NCBI RefSeq assembly: GCF_037479095.1
Contig: NZ_JBBGZW010000001.1
Location: 3,038,001-3,102,000 of the forward strand
Origin: Pantoea nemavictus
GTDB taxonomy: Bacteria > Pseudomonadota > Gammaproteobacteria > Enterobacterales > Enterobacteriaceae
Length of the DNA stretch: 64,000 bases
Direction: 5' to 3'
Below, piece after piece: positions 20,587-30,624 of this stretch (the stretch's first letter is position 1; each line of letters opens with the position of its first letter). The notes under the pieces were generated by a model that searched no databases, was not told the DNA's origin, and saw nothing but the letters and a program-made list of their open reading frames with translations. The position numbers were made by a program, and so were the translations under genes.

Positions 20587-21384
20587 ATGGAACACTCCTC
20601 TCGCCCGTCCCTTTATCAGGTTGATAACCTGAGCTACATGTTGTCGTCCGGCCCGGATATGATTAATGCGCATTTACGCGGCGGCAAAGCCTGGGAGCCG
20701 ACAACGCTGCAGATTTCTCAGCTACTAATCGCAGGTATTGAGCGTCCGATATTGATCGATGTGGGAGCCAATTTAGGCGCCTGGTCGGTGCCGATGGGCG
20801 ATCATATTCGGGCGAAGGGCGGAAAGTTATATGCTTTCGAGCCCCAGCGTCAGGTGTTTTATCAACTTTGCGCCAATCTGTTTAGCAATCAGCTGTTTCA
20901 TTGTCATGCCATGCAGATGGCGATTGGCGACGCGAATGGTGAAATTGACGTACCGGTACTGGATATGCAAACCGAGGTGAACGTCGGTGCGCTGTCGCTG
21001 GATGCTGATATTCGCGCGCAACAGAAGATGCTCAGCACCGCCTTTACAGAGAGTGAATCGGTACGCATCGCTACCTTAGACAGTTTGCACTTACCTGCCG
21101 CGCATCTCGTCAAAGTGGATGTGGAAGGGCTGGAGTTAGAAGTGCTGAAAGGTGCACGTCAGTGGCTGGAGAGCTCAGGCTATCCGGCGATTTTGTTTGA
21201 GGTGTGGGGCGACTATCTGCCGGCTCTGATCCCGAAACGCAATCGCCTGCTCAACCTGTTAAAACGTGCGCTGGGCTACGAAGTGGAAATGTTTGGCGAA
21301 CTTGGCATCGCACAGCATCCGCAGAATAAACGCCTGGAGATCAAAAAAACCGATAAAGGCATGGAGATTCGTCGCCTGGTGTAA
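20587..21384 (+). CDS. FkbM-family SAM-dependent methyltransferase
   Basis: Protein of 265 residues with a class I methyltransferase fold. The S-adenosylmethionine loop is LIDVGANLGAWSVP (about residues 56-69), followed by LYAFEPQRQVFYQL and the FkbM-family signature LVKVDVEGLELEVLKGA with FEVWGDY. FkbM enzymes O-methylate sugars, polyketides or lipids, so a surface polysaccharide or small molecule is possible but unproven. It stands alone between yafK and dinB, a position with no counterpart in E. coli, which suggests a lineage-specific insertion. Confidence 0.82.
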   Translation: MEHSSRPSLYQVDNLSYMLSSGPDMINAHLRGGKAWEPTTLQISQLLIAGIERPILIDVGANLGAWSVPMGDHIRAKGGKLYAFEPQRQVFYQLCANLFSNQLFHCHAMQMAIGDANGEIDVPVLDMQTEVNVGALSLDADIRAQQKMLSTAFTESESVRIATLDSLHLPAAHLVKVDVEGLELEVLKGARQWLESSGYPAILFEVWGDYLPALIPKRNRLLNLLKRALGYEVEMFGELGIAQHPQNKRLEIKKTDKGMEIRRLV

Positions 21385-21414
21385 TTGGGCGCGCTAACAT
21401 CAGGGTACTTTTGC

Positions 21415-21434
21415 ATCTGTACAAATATCCAGTA
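21415..21434. promoter_or_regulatory. LexA box upstream of dinB
   Basis: ATCTGTACAAATATCCAGTA fits the SOS box pattern CTG-N10-CAG with an AT-rich centre. It lies 17 bases upstream of the dinB ATG, as expected for a LexA-repressed gene. Confidence 0.75.
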
Positions 21435-21450
21435 TTATAAAGAGGTCTCG

Positions 21451-22527
21451 ATGGAATCTGGGTTAGTTGCAAAAGTGAAAATCATTCATGTCGATATGGA
21501 CTGCTTCTACGCGGCGGTGGAAATGCGCGATGATCCTTCATTGCGCGATATTCCCATCGCGATTGGTGGCAGCCGCGTACAGCGCGGCGTGATCAGTACG
21601 GCTAACTATCCCGCGCGCAAATATGGCGTGCGCAGCGCGATGCCCACCGGTATGGCGCTAAAACTCTGTCCACATCTGCGTTTATTGCCGGGCCGCTTCG
21701 ATGCGTATAAAGAAGCATCGCGCCAGATCCGCGACATCTTCTCGCGCTACACCGCGCTGATTGAACCCTTATCCCTTGATGAAGCCTATCTGGATGTGAC
21801 CGACAGCCTGCATTGCCACGGCTCAGCAACATTAATGGCGCAGGCGATACGGGCGGATATCCTGCGCGAAACCGGTTTGACCGCCTCGGCCGGCATTGCG
21901 CCGATTAAGTTTCTCGCCAAAATCGCCTCCGATCTTAACAAACCCAACGGGCAATATGTGATTACACCGGATGCCATGCCAGGTTTTTTACTGACGCTGC
22001 CGCTGAGCAAAATCCCCGGCGTTGGCAAAGTGGCGACGAAAAAGCTGGAAGAGATGGGTTTACGTACCTGCGCTGATGTCCAGCAGGCCGATCTGGCGCT
22101 GCTGCTGAAACGCTTTGGCAAATTTGGCCGTATCTTGTGGGAACGCAGTAACGGCATTGACGAACGCAATGTGGTGGTGGAGCGTGAGCGTAAATCGCTG
22201 GGCGTTGAGCGCACGCTCATGGAGGACATTCACAGCTGGGAGCAGTGTCTGGAGATTATTGACTTTCTCTATGCCGAATTAGATCGCCGCTTAACGGCAA
22301 TCAAGCCGGATAAGCAGATCGCTCGCCAGGGAGTAAAGCTCAAGTTCAACGACTTTCAGCAGACTACGCAGGAACATGTCTGGCCGGTATTGAACAAAGA
22401 CGACATGATCGCGGTAGCGCGTCAGGCATGGGATGATCGTCGGGCAGGGCGCGGAGTGAGGCTAGTGGGATTGCATGTCACTATGGTTGATCCGCAGCTG
22501 GAGCGGCAGCTTGTGTTGGGGTTGTGA
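21451..22527 (+). CDS. dinB: DNA polymerase IV
   Basis: Y-family translesion polymerase of 358 residues. Catalytic acidic residues lie in [14 protein letters not shown] and [11 protein letters not shown]. The helix-hairpin-helix stretch [20 protein letters not shown] and the C-terminal beta-clamp-binding tail QLVLGL are present. I chose the ATG at 21451 (after AAAGAGG), giving a seven-residue N-terminal extension relative to E. coli DinB; the longer frame has no ribosome-binding site. The SOS box supports damage induction. In E. coli, yafNO follow dinB; here they are 17 kb away. Confidence 0.96.
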   Translation: MESGLVAKVKIIHVDMDCFYAAVEMRDDPSLRDIPIAIGGSRVQRGVISTANYPARKYGVRSAMPTGMALKLCPHLRLLPGRFDAYKEASRQIRDIFSRYTALIEPLSLDEAYLDVTDSLHCHGSATLMAQAIRADILRETGLTASAGIAPIKFLAKIASDLNKPNGQYVITPDAMPGFLLTLPLSKIPGVGKVATKKLEEMGLRTCADVQQADLALLLKRFGKFGRILWERSNGIDERNVVVERERKSLGVERTLMEDIHSWEQCLEIIDFLYAELDRRLTAIKPDKQIARQGVKLKFNDFQQTTQEHVWPVLNKDDMIAVARQAWDDRRAGRGVRLVGLHVTMVDPQLERQLVLGL

Positions 22528-22564
22528 GGTGATGGTGCGGCCTGGCTCGCACCCACCCAAAACA

Positions 22565-23635
22565 CTACTTCTTAGCGTACTTCGCTTCCAGCGTGGCAAA
22601 CCACGGTGCGACGAAATCGCTGTTCTCGCCCCAGCCAGGGATAATCTTGTTCAGTGAAGCCACGTTAACCGCACCTTGCTGACTGTTCAGCTGCTGCTGC
22701 GAAATGGATGCCGCTTTAAACTCATAGCTTGCAGGCGTGGTTTCGCCGCCAATCTTGTTCGCCACCAGACGCATATTCACCGCGCCAATGGTTTTCGGGT
22801 CCACCGCCACGGTCTGCACCCAGGGACTGTTTTTCTCGTGCATCAGCTGCAGATCCTGGTTGGATACGTCGATGCTATACAGCTTGATTTCAGTACGACC
22901 ATTCTCCTGCAACGCTTTGTAGGCGCCCTGACTAAATGCATCCCACGAACCCCAAATTGCATCAATCTTGCCTTTCGGGTACTTCGCCAGAATCGCGCCA
23001 ATCTTGTTGGCGGTATCGCCCTGAACATCAGAGGAGACGGCGCCGATCGATTCCAGTTGATGAATGCCTGGGTTCTCTTTCAGCAACTTCTCATACACCA
23101 CCTGACGGCGATCCATCGCCGGGAAACCGGCCACCCACAATTTGACGATATTCGCTTTGCCATTGAAGTCTTTGATCAAACTGCCGAGTGATTCCTGCGC
23201 CAGCGAGGCGTCATTTTGCGCGGTTACGGTCACACCCTTCACTGGCGTATTTACCGGCGTATCAAACACCGACAGCTTAATACCGGCATCGGCGATGCGC
23301 TGCACTAGCGCGGTAGAGTAGGGATCTTTGCCATGCGACAGAATAATGCCGTCATATTTTTGGCTGATCGCCTGATTAACAAAATCCTGGAAACGCGCAT
23401 CATCGCCGTTGCTTAAAAAAGTGCTGACCTTAAAGCCCAACTTGCGGCCCTGCTGAATTGCACCGGCCACAAACTGTGTGGTGTTGTCGTCGGAACCGAG
23501 GTTACGGATGATGGCAATGCGCACCGGGCCTTCGTGATTGGCGATGGCTGCGGGCACCGGCGTTGTGGTGTCGGCAAAGGCAGCGCTGACGTTCAGCAGG
23601 CTCACTGCCAGCAGCGAAAGGGTAATTTTTTTCAT
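22565..23635 (-). CDS. Ribose-type sugar ABC transporter substrate-binding protein
   Basis: Periplasmic binding protein of the RbsB/LacI-like class I fold, 356 residues, with a signal peptide ending near Ala21. Motifs include IRNLGSDDNTTQFVAGAIQQG, QKYDGIILSHG and DAIWGSWDAFSQGAYKAL. It differs enough from RbsB and XylF that the ligand cannot be assigned. It is the last gene, on the minus strand, of an ATPase-permease-binding protein set. An array of MetJ-like octamers lies upstream of the set, so methylthioribose is one hypothesis. Confidence 0.85.
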   Translation of the reverse strand: MKKITLSLLAVSLLNVSAAFADTTTPVPAAIANHEGPVRIAIIRNLGSDDNTTQFVAGAIQQGRKLGFKVSTFLSNGDDARFQDFVNQAISQKYDGIILSHGKDPYSTALVQRIADAGIKLSVFDTPVNTPVKGVTVTAQNDASLAQESLGSLIKDFNGKANIVKLWVAGFPAMDRRQVVYEKLLKENPGIHQLESIGAVSSDVQGDTANKIGAILAKYPKGKIDAIWGSWDAFSQGAYKALQENGRTEIKLYSIDVSNQDLQLMHEKNSPWVQTVAVDPKTIGAVNMRLVANKIGGETTPASYEFKAASISQQQLNSQQGAVNVASLNKIIPGWGENSDFVAPWFATLEAKYAKK

Positions 23636-23662
23636 TATGCTCTCTTTCTGAATAACAGCGCC

Positions 23663-24661
23663 TTAGCGGCGCTGGATGTAAGTGATTGCCAGCGCCAGCG
23701 CCAGCACCAGTCCTTTAATGATGTCCATCGCGTAATAGGGCACCGACAGCATCACCAGCCCGTTCTGCAACACGCCGAGGATGACGGCACCCACCAGAGT
23801 CCCCAACGCATTAGGTTTGCCTGAACCGGCCAGCGAGAAGCCAATCCACGCCGCGGCGACGGCGTCCATCAGGTAACCGCCGCCGGCATTCACCTGCGAA
23901 GAGCCGATGCGCGAAGCCAGCAGAATGCCGCCCAGCCCAGCCAGCAGCGATGAAAGCACATAGGCCAGCACGCGATAACGCGTGGTGCGGATGCCCGATA
24001 ACCGCGCCGCTTCCGCATTACCGCCGAGCGCATACATGCGACGACCGTGCTTGGTTAGCGATAGCGCCAGCTGCGCCACTATCGTCACCACCAGCATAAT
24101 AATCACGATGGTCGGCACCTGGCCGAGCAGGCCAAAAGCAGCGGGAATGGTGCCCTCGGCCATGTCACCGCTTGGCAGCACCATATTTTCCGTGATCGAC
24201 CCGCCGAAGCTGTAGGTCATCGCCACGCCCTGAATCACAAATAGCGTGGCCAGTGTGGCGAGCATGTCGGGAATACGCAGAATCACAATCAAGAAGCTGT
24301 TGAATAATCCCACCAGCGTGCACAGCAGCAGCGTGATAATAATGGCTTCGGTGGTGCCAAAGCCGTGCCAGACGAAGAGCGAAATCACCAGCGCATTGGC
24401 CAGCGATGCCGTCGATCCGACTGACAGGTCAAAGCCGCCAATCGTCAGTGAAATCGATACGCCGATGGCGATTACCGTCACGATGGCAATCGAACGCAGG
24501 ATGTTGATGATGTTGGTGGGCTCAAGGAAGCTGTCTGAGGCCAGACCAAACGCGGCAATCAGAATAACCACCGTCAGCAACATGCCCCATTTATAGAGGA
24601 AATCGAAAAGCTGATGGCGCAGAGAAGGCTGCGGGGTTAGGGATAGTTCTTTGCTGCTCAC
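23663..24661 (-). CDS. Ribose-type sugar ABC transporter permease
   Basis: Inner-membrane permease of 332 residues, RbsC family (BPD_transp_2), with about eight to ten hydrophobic helices. The cytoplasmic TKHGRRMYALGGNAEAARLSGI motif contacts the ATPase. I chose the GTG whose codon ends at 24661 because it overlaps the ATPase stop as GTGA; an upstream start would lie deep inside the ATPase gene. The binding-protein gene follows after 27 bases. The substrate is unknown. Confidence 0.87.
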   Translation of the reverse strand: MSSKELSLTPQPSLRHQLFDFLYKWGMLLTVVILIAAFGLASDSFLEPTNIINILRSIAIVTVIAIGVSISLTIGGFDLSVGSTASLANALVISLFVWHGFGTTEAIIITLLLCTLVGLFNSFLIVILRIPDMLATLATLFVIQGVAMTYSFGGSITENMVLPSGDMAEGTIPAAFGLLGQVPTIVIIMLVVTIVAQLALSLTKHGRRMYALGGNAEAARLSGIRTTRYRVLAYVLSSLLAGLGGILLASRIGSSQVNAGGGYLMDAVAAAWIGFSLAGSGKPNALGTLVGAVILGVLQNGLVMLSVPYYAMDIIKGLVLALALAITYIQRR

Positions 24662-26163
24662 GCAGGTGTTCCTCCGGTGGAATAAAGCAGAAGTGTCTCT
24701 TCTGTGGCGTCTATGCCCTCCATCTCTGCCACAATGCGCCCATCCCAGAGCACACAAATGCGATCGCATAAACCGACCAGTTCAGAAAACTCGCCCGAAG
24801 CATAAATGATGCCTTTACCTTCGCGCGCTAAGCCTGCGATCAGACTGAATAGCTCGGTTTTGGCTTTGATATCAACGCCCTTTGTGGGCTCATCAAAAAT
24901 CAGTACATCGGCGTTGTTGCGCAGCCATTTGCCAATTGCCACCTTCTGCTGATTACCGCCGGACAGGCGACGCAGGGTTTGCGCCGGTCCGGTAGTGCGT
25001 ACATTCAGGCGTTGAATCACCTCTTCAGCCCAGCGCCATGCCTTGCGATGACCGAACACGCTCCAGCGCGAAAAACTGTTATCGGCGCTGATACTGAGAT
25101 TCATGCTGACGGGTTCATCGATGAAAATGCCCTCTTTGCGCCGCTCTTCCGGCACCAGCGCCATGCGGTTCTCGACAGAGTCGTGGGGTGAACGCGGTCG
25201 CCATGCTTTGCCGTGCAGTTCGCCTTTCTCAACGCGGCTTTTGCTGGCGCCAAATAGCGCTTTGCACAGTTCGGTTTTACCGGCACCGGCTAAACCCGCA
25301 ATGCCGAGGATTTCGCCCTGGTGCAGCCGCAGCGAAATGTCCTGCAGTAACTGGTCGTCGTGCAAGCCGTCAACCGACAGCAGCAGCGGTCGCGCCTCAC
25401 GCGTGCGACGGGGCGGAAAGACATCGTTGAGCTGATGTCCCAGCATCTTCTCTACGATTTGCTCGCCGCTCAGCGCGGCCATCGGACAGCTTTCGATCAG
25501 GCGTCCGTCACGCAGCACCGTCAGGCGATCGCATATCGCTTTCAATTCGTCAATACGATGCGAGATAAACACTACGCCAATGCCGCTGGACTGTAAGCGA
25601 CGCACCACGGCGAACAGGCGCTCGCTCTCGTGCTGATCGAGCGGAGCGGTAGGTTCATCAAGAATCAGAAAGCGGCAGTGGTGCGAGAGCGCGCGAGCCA
25701 GCAGAATTTGCTGCTTCTCCGCTAGCGTGCAGCGTTCAACCAGACGATTGACGTCAATATTCACTTGCAGCTGCGCCAGCAAAGCACGCGCCTGGCGACG
25801 TATATCGCGCCAGTTATAGAGGTGCCCCGGCTCGGCTAAGCGATCGAGCAGAATGTTCTCCGCCACGCTAAGTTGCGGCACCAGCGCCACATCGACTTCC
25901 TGCTGGACCAGATGGATGCCCAGCTTTTTGGCATCACGCGGCGAGCGAATCATCACCGGTACGTCGTCCAGCAGAATCTCACCGCTGTAGTGCGCATGCG
26001 CCCCAGCCAGCACCGCCATCAGCGTTGATTTTCCGGCGCCGTTGGCACCGGTTAAGGCATGTACCGAACCGCCTGCGGTGAGGAAATCTACCTGCGCTAG
26101 CGCGGCGAAACCGCCAAAGGCGATGGAGATATTACGCATCTCCAGGCGGTTGATCGCAGTCAT
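24658..26163 (-). CDS. Ribose-type sugar ABC transporter ATP-binding protein
   Basis: Protein of 501 residues with two tandem ABC domains, as in RbsA/MglA. The N-terminal domain has GANGAGKSTLMAVLAG and LILDEPTAPLD; the C-terminal domain has the degenerate GLAGAGKTELCKALFG and LSGGNQQKVAIGKWL with LIFDEPTKGVD. It energises the downstream permease. It is the first gene of the minus-strand operon, so the 325-base gap above it should contain the operon promoter and control sites. Confidence 0.9.
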   Translation of the reverse strand: MTAINRLEMRNISIAFGGFAALAQVDFLTAGGSVHALTGANGAGKSTLMAVLAGAHAHYSGEILLDDVPVMIRSPRDAKKLGIHLVQQEVDVALVPQLSVAENILLDRLAEPGHLYNWRDIRRQARALLAQLQVNIDVNRLVERCTLAEKQQILLARALSHHCRFLILDEPTAPLDQHESERLFAVVRRLQSSGIGVVFISHRIDELKAICDRLTVLRDGRLIESCPMAALSGEQIVEKMLGHQLNDVFPPRRTREARPLLLSVDGLHDDQLLQDISLRLHQGEILGIAGLAGAGKTELCKALFGASKSRVEKGELHGKAWRPRSPHDSVENRMALVPEERRKEGIFIDEPVSMNLSISADNSFSRWSVFGHRKAWRWAEEVIQRLNVRTTGPAQTLRRLSGGNQQKVAIGKWLRNNADVLIFDEPTKGVDIKAKTELFSLIAGLAREGKGIIYASGEFSELVGLCDRICVLWDGRIVAEMEGIDATEETLLLYSTGGTPA

Positions 26164-26446
26164 GAAGCCGGGCCTTTAATTATTTGAGTGGGAGGCATTT
26201 TTTCCTGAACCCTCACTCTGGGCAACAATCGAAAGGGCATAAGCTAGCACGAAATCTTCTTAGCCGTCCGGACATCTGGACATGATGGCGGCTAAAGCTG
26301 AAGAGCAGGAAAGAGTTGGAGGAATCAGGAGGTGGGAAGCAAGATTGTCAGGGCAATATGCTGGGGAAGTCGATCGCTATAAAGGGCAACCCGACGCTAT
26401 GCCTGCAAAGATTTTGTCGACTGTGCATTAATTTGCGCAAGGCATA
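26164..26446. other. Intergenic region upstream of the sugar ABC operon
   Basis: Gene-free gap between the ABC operon start and the pepD terminator. It contains a 36-base imperfect palindrome from TTAGCCG to CGGCTAA (26260-26295), described separately. Nothing else is recognisable. Confidence 0.5.
26262..26293. promoter_or_regulatory. Candidate MetJ-like or palindromic operator upstream of the sugar ABC operon
   Basis: Four contiguous octamers, AGCCGTCC, GGACATCT, GGACATGA and TGGCGGCT, match the MetJ box AGACGTCT at 6, 6, 4 and 5 of 8 positions. The block is enclosed by TTAGCCG / CGGCTAA, so an operator for another dimeric repressor (LacI type, for example) is an alternative. It lies about 100 bases upstream of the ATPase start. 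Confidence 0.3.
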
Positions 26447-26471
26447 AAAAAACCCGACCGAAGCCGGGTTG
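26447..26471 (-). terminator. pepD terminator
   Basis: Read on the minus strand: stem AACCCGGC / GTCGGGTT with a TTCG tetraloop, followed by a T-run. It lies 17 bases beyond the pepD stop. Confidence 0.85.
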
Positions 26472-26488
26472 CTCGCGAAAGCGCAAAC

Positions 26489-27952
26489 TTACGCTTTTTC
26501 TGGCATTACGCTCAGCAGCGCAGTCAGCAGCTTCCAGTACAAACCGACGCTCTCGATGTGTACCTGCTCATCGGGCGAGTGCGGGCCGGTAATGGTGGGA
26601 CCGATCGAAACCATATCCATTTCCGGGTACGGCTTCTTGAACAGACCACACTCCAGACCGGCGTGAATCACCTGAATGTTTGGCGTTTTGCCAAACAGCG
26701 CTTCGTAAGTTTTACGCGTCAGCGCCATAACCGGTGAGTCAGCATCGGGCTGCCAGCCCGGGTAGCCGCCCTTCGGTGCGCCTTGCGCGCCAGCAAGATC
26801 GGCCAGCGAGGTCAGCACTTCAACTACCCAATCTTTACCGGTATCGATCAGCGAACGAATCAGGCAGATAATTTCGGCATTATTCTGATCCATGGTCACC
26901 ACGCCGACGTTCAGCGAGGTTTCCACCACACCTTTAGCGACGTCGGAGTTACGGATCACGCCGTTTGGCGTGGCATTCAGCAGGTTCAGGAAACGATCGC
27001 GGCTGTCAGTGCTTAACGCCTGGCCCTGGTGCGCCAGCGACTCGGTAACCACCGCAATGTGTTTCTCTTTAATGCCCAGCTCGTTCAGCAGCGTCGCCTG
27101 GAAATGTGCCGCAGCAGATTTCAGCGCATCCACTTGATGGCTGTCGATGGCCAGCGTCGCGAAGGCTTCGCGTGGAATGGCGTTGCGCAGCGTACCGCCG
27201 GTGAATTCGATCAAACGTACGTCGAATTCACGCGCGTGCAGCGCCAGGAAACGCGCCAGCAGCTTGTTGGCGTTGCCCAGACCGTGGTGAATGTCGGCAC
27301 CGGAGTGACCGCCTTTCAGGCCTTTCAGCGTCAGCTTCAGGGTCTCATAGCCCGCCGGGACAGCTTCACGCGTCAGTGGCAGGGTGGTGATGAAGTCGAT
27401 ACCCCCGGCGCAACCCATGTAGATCTCGCCTTCCTCTTCGGAATCGGTGTTGATCAGAATGTCGGCCTGCAGCCAGTTCGGCTGTAAACCAAATGCACCG
27501 TCCATGCCGGACTCTTCGGTCATGGTCAGCAGCACTTCGACCGGACCGTGGATCAGGCTGTTATCAGCCAGTACCGCCAGCGCAGAAGCCATACCAATGC
27601 CGTTATCCGCGCCCAGCGTGGTGCCGCGCGCTTTCACCCATTCGCCATCAACGTACGGCTGAATCGGATCTTTGGTGAAGTCGTGCACTGTGTCATTGTT
27701 CTTCTGCGGCACCATATCGAGGTGCGCCTGCAGCGCCACCGGCGTGCGATTTTCCATGCCAGCCGTAGCGGGTTTACGAATCAGGATGTTGCCAACCTGA
27801 TCGCGCTCAACCCAAAAACCTTGCTCTTTTGCCCAGCCAACAACGTATTCGGCCAGGGCTTCTTCGTGGTAAGAAGGGTGCGGAATGGAACAGATTTTGG
27901 CAAAAATATCCCACAGCGGTTGGGGTGAAAGTTGCGACAATTCAGACACCAT
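26489..27952 (-). CDS. pepD: Cytosolic non-specific dipeptidase (aminoacyl-histidine dipeptidase)
   Basis: M20-family dizinc peptidase of 487 residues (E. coli PepD has 485). Metal and catalytic motifs are ALQAHLDMVPQ, TLGADNGIGMA, MTEESGMDGAFG and the C-terminal VIHAGLECGLF. It hydrolyses dipeptides including carnosine-type substrates in the cytoplasm. It is divergent from gpt, as in E. coli, and ends in a strong terminator. Confidence 0.96.
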   Translation of the reverse strand: MVSELSQLSPQPLWDIFAKICSIPHPSYHEEALAEYVVGWAKEQGFWVERDQVGNILIRKPATAGMENRTPVALQAHLDMVPQKNNDTVHDFTKDPIQPYVDGEWVKARGTTLGADNGIGMASALAVLADNSLIHGPVEVLLTMTEESGMDGAFGLQPNWLQADILINTDSEEEGEIYMGCAGGIDFITTLPLTREAVPAGYETLKLTLKGLKGGHSGADIHHGLGNANKLLARFLALHAREFDVRLIEFTGGTLRNAIPREAFATLAIDSHQVDALKSAAAHFQATLLNELGIKEKHIAVVTESLAHQGQALSTDSRDRFLNLLNATPNGVIRNSDVAKGVVETSLNVGVVTMDQNNAEIICLIRSLIDTGKDWVVEVLTSLADLAGAQGAPKGGYPGWQPDADSPVMALTRKTYEALFGKTPNIQVIHAGLECGLFKKPYPEMDMVSIGPTITGPHSPDEQVHIESVGLYWKLLTALLSVMPEKA

Positions 27953-28134
27953 GCGTCTCCTGTGTCAGCGTGGCGGACATACCGCACGCACGCGGGTTTC
28001 CAGTAAAAATCGTCGTCAGAACATCTGACGTGATGGGCCTGAGAATATCACTGTTTCTCGCCGGGTGCGTAATCAGGCGCGCTAAAAACCTGCAACCAGT
28101 AAGACAGATGCTGGTTTTTAAGGCGTCAGATCCT

Positions 28135-28140
28135 TATAAT
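28135..28140 (+). promoter_or_regulatory. Probable gpt -10 element
   Basis: A perfect TATAAT sits 65 bases upstream of the gpt ATG. The spaced -35 position (TGGTTT) is weak, so only the -10 is confidently read. Confidence 0.45.
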
Positions 28141-28204
28141 CTCGCGCAACCTTTTCCCCCTTGCATATTTTTTAAGCCAAGTTTCTTGGCCGGGATTCCT
28201 TCAT

Positions 28205-28663
28205 ATGAGCGAAAAATACGTCGTAACCTGGGACATGTTGCAAATTCATGCCCGTAAACTGGCCCAGCGCCTGCTTCCTGTGGAACAGTGGAAAGGTATC
28301 ATTGCGGTGAGCCGCGGTGGTCTGGTTCCGGCATCATTGCTGGCGCGCGAACTGGGTATTCGCTATGTCGATACCGTTTGCATCTCCAGCTACGATCACG
28401 ACCATCAGCGCGAAATGAAAGTGCTGAAGCGTGCAGAAGGCGACGGTGAAGGCTTCATCGTGATTGACGATTTAGTGGATACCGGCGGTACCGCGCAGGC
28501 GATTCGCGATATGTATCCAAAAGCGCGTTTCTGCACCATCTTCGCCAAGCCAGCTGGCCGTGCGTTGGTAGACGACTATATTGTCGACATCCCGCAGAAC
28601 ACCTGGATCGAGCAGCCTTGGGACATGGGCGTGGTGTACATCCCGCCAATCGTCAAAAGCTAA
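28205..28663 (+). CDS. gpt: Xanthine-guanine phosphoribosyltransferase
   Basis: Purine salvage enzyme of 152 residues, identical in length to E. coli Gpt. The PRPP-binding loop is [15 protein letters not shown], and the N-terminal [21 protein letters not shown] stretch is present. It transfers phosphoribose to xanthine, guanine and hypoxanthine at the inner membrane surface. A GC-rich hairpin (CAACGCCCGG / CCGGGCGTTG, 28679-28703) lies downstream without a clear T-tract. Confidence 0.97.
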   Translation: MSEKYVVTWDMLQIHARKLAQRLLPVEQWKGIIAVSRGGLVPASLLARELGIRYVDTVCISSYDHDHQREMKVLKRAEGDGEGFIVIDDLVDTGGTAQAIRDMYPKARFCTIFAKPAGRALVDDYIVDIPQNTWIEQPWDMGVVYIPPIVKS

Positions 28664-28784
28664 TTGATGCATCGCAAACAACGCCCGGTTATGCCGGGCG
28701 TTGTGCTTTCTGCGCCTCGCGCGCGTATGGCGGGTGCAGTACACTCTTAGCCATCGCCATGACGTTGGCAGGAGAATCACTAAG

Positions 28785-30032
28785 ATGTCTGATAAAAACC
28801 TGAGCGAAGAACTCTTCAAACCCCGTTTCAAACACCCGGAAACCTCTTCATTAGTGCGCCGCCAGCATCACGCGGCGGTACAGGTGCATAACGCCCTCGA
28901 AGGTGACACCCAGCGCGGCTGGTACCGCATGCTGAATAAGCTGCTGTGGACGTGGCGTGGTTTGTCGCCACAGGAGATCAGCGAGGTGCTGGCGCGTATT
29001 GCCGTTAGCGATTTCGAGCGCACCAATGAAGCCCTGCTCGACACGGTGATCGGCTATCGCGGCGGCAACTGGAATTACGAGTGGTCGAAGCAGGCAGCGC
29101 TGTGGCAGCAGCAGGCGATGCAAAGCGAGAATCATGAAACCGCCGGTCAACATTGGCTGCACGCCGCCAATCTGTTCAGCCTTGCCGCCTATCCTTATAT
29201 TAAGGGCGACGATCTGGCCGATCAGGCGCAGGTGCTGGCCAATCGCGCCTATGAGGAAGCCACGCAGCGCTTGCCGGGTGAACTGAAATCGCTGACCTTC
29301 CCGATAAGCGGTGGCGCGCCAGTGACCGGCTTCCTGCACATGCCAGCGCAGGCCGAAGCGCCGTATCCAACGGTGCTGCTGTGCGGCGGTCTCGACTCCT
29401 TGCAGAGCGATCACTATCGCCTATTCCACGATTATCTTGCGCCGCGCGGCATCGCTATGCTGACGCTGGATATGCCGTCGGTAGGGTTCAGCAGCAAATG
29501 GACGCTCAATCAAGATACCAGCCAGCTGCATCAGCAAGTGCTGCGCGAGCTGAGCAACGTGCCGTGGATCGATCATACGCGCGTGGCGCTACTGGGTTAT
29601 CGCTTCGGTGCCAATGTGGCGACACGTCTGGCTTATCTTGAGGTGCCGCGCCTGCGCGCCGTCGCCACGCTCGGCGCCATGGTGCACAGCGTGTTTGTTG
29701 ATGCGCAGCAACAGCAACAGTTACCGGATATGTATATGGATATGCTGGCGAGCCGTCTCGGCATGTCATCCACCTCCGACAGCAATTTGCGCATCGAACT
29801 CAATCGCTACTCCTTGAAGGTGCAGGGTTTACTGGGGCGCCGCACGCCAACGCCGATGCTGGCGGCGTACTGGCCAGATGATATTTTTGGCCCGCAAGAG
29901 GATGCGCAGCTGATTGCTAACTCATCCTCGCAGGGCAAGACGCTGGCGATTCCCGCCAAACCGGTGTTTGCCAGTTTTGACCAGGCGTTGAATCAAATTT
30001 GTGACTGGCTGGAAAAACAGTTGAAAAACTAA
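28785..30032 (+). CDS. frsA: Fermentation-respiration switch protein FrsA (alpha/beta-hydrolase fold)
   Basis: Protein of 415 residues (E. coli FrsA has 414). The N-terminal part is helical; the C-terminal alpha/beta-hydrolase domain begins around residue 165 ([16 protein letters not shown]). The nucleophile-elbow position reads [11 protein letters not shown] with arginine where hydrolases have serine, as in E. coli FrsA, so classical serine hydrolysis is unlikely. FrsA is described as a partner of the EIIA-Glc phosphotransferase component. The ATG at 28785 follows GGAGAATC; a longer frame upstream is not supported. Confidence 0.93.
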   Translation: MSDKNLSEELFKPRFKHPETSSLVRRQHHAAVQVHNALEGDTQRGWYRMLNKLLWTWRGLSPQEISEVLARIAVSDFERTNEALLDTVIGYRGGNWNYEWSKQAALWQQQAMQSENHETAGQHWLHAANLFSLAAYPYIKGDDLADQAQVLANRAYEEATQRLPGELKSLTFPISGGAPVTGFLHMPAQAEAPYPTVLLCGGLDSLQSDHYRLFHDYLAPRGIAMLTLDMPSVGFSSKWTLNQDTSQLHQQVLRELSNVPWIDHTRVALLGYRFGANVATRLAYLEVPRLRAVATLGAMVHSVFVDAQQQQQLPDMYMDMLASRLGMSSTSDSNLRIELNRYSLKVQGLLGRRTPTPMLAAYWPDDIFGPQEDAQLIANSSSQGKTLAIPAKPVFASFDQALNQICDWLEKQLKN

Positions 30033-30141
30033 CTGGCGAAAGCGCGAACCTCTGCTACTACTTATATCCGGGATTTTCCATTTTTAGTTTCATGGGAAGC
30101 TAAAAATGCATTTGATACGGTTTATTTGAGGGAGAGTTTGC

Positions 30142-30543
30142 ATGACGTTACCGAGTGGTCACCCCCGTAGTCGCCTGCTTAAGCGCTTCACCGAATTGGG
30201 GCCGTATATTCGTGAGGGGAAATGTGAAGAGACGCGTTTCTTCTTTGATTGCCTGGCGGCCTGCGTCAACGTCAAGCCGGCACCGGAACTGCGTGAATTC
30301 TGGGGCTGGTGGATGACGCTGGAAGCCCATGAAGATCACTTTACCTATGAGTACCACTTCGGTCTGTTTGATAAAGCAGGTGATTGGGGCGCAGCAACCA
30401 TCAAGGGCAAAGAGAACAATGCCAAAGTGGAAAGCACACTGCGTAATTTCCATGAGCGCCTGAAAGCAATGCTGCATGAGCAGAAGCTGGATCTGAAACC
30501 GGCGGAAGGGTTTAAAGACGAGCCAGTAAAACTGAGCGCCTGA
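30142..30543 (+). CDS. crl: Sigma factor-binding protein Crl
   Basis: Protein of 133 residues matching the Crl family. Crl binds sigma-S and stabilises its holoenzyme in early stationary phase. Recognisable segments are [32 protein letters not shown] and [18 protein letters not shown] precedes the ATG. The gene lies between frsA and phoE, as in E. coli, and is closed by a terminator. Confidence 0.95.
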   Translation: MTLPSGHPRSRLLKRFTELGPYIREGKCEETRFFFDCLAACVNVKPAPELREFWGWWMTLEAHEDHFTYEYHFGLFDKAGDWGAATIKGKENNAKVESTLRNFHERLKAMLHEQKLDLKPAEGFKDEPVKLSA

Positions 30544-30569
30544 TAAAACGTAGCGTGATTGAACAAGAA

Positions 30570-30598
30570 AGAGCCGGTGATGAGCCGGCTCTTTTTTT
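30570..30598. terminator. Terminator between crl and phoE
   Basis: Stem AGAGCCGG / CCGGCTCT with a short loop and a following T-run on the plus strand, located between the convergent 3' ends of crl and phoE. Confidence 0.8.
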
Positions 30599-30624
30599 AT
30601 AGACACAACAAGGGTAATACCAAA

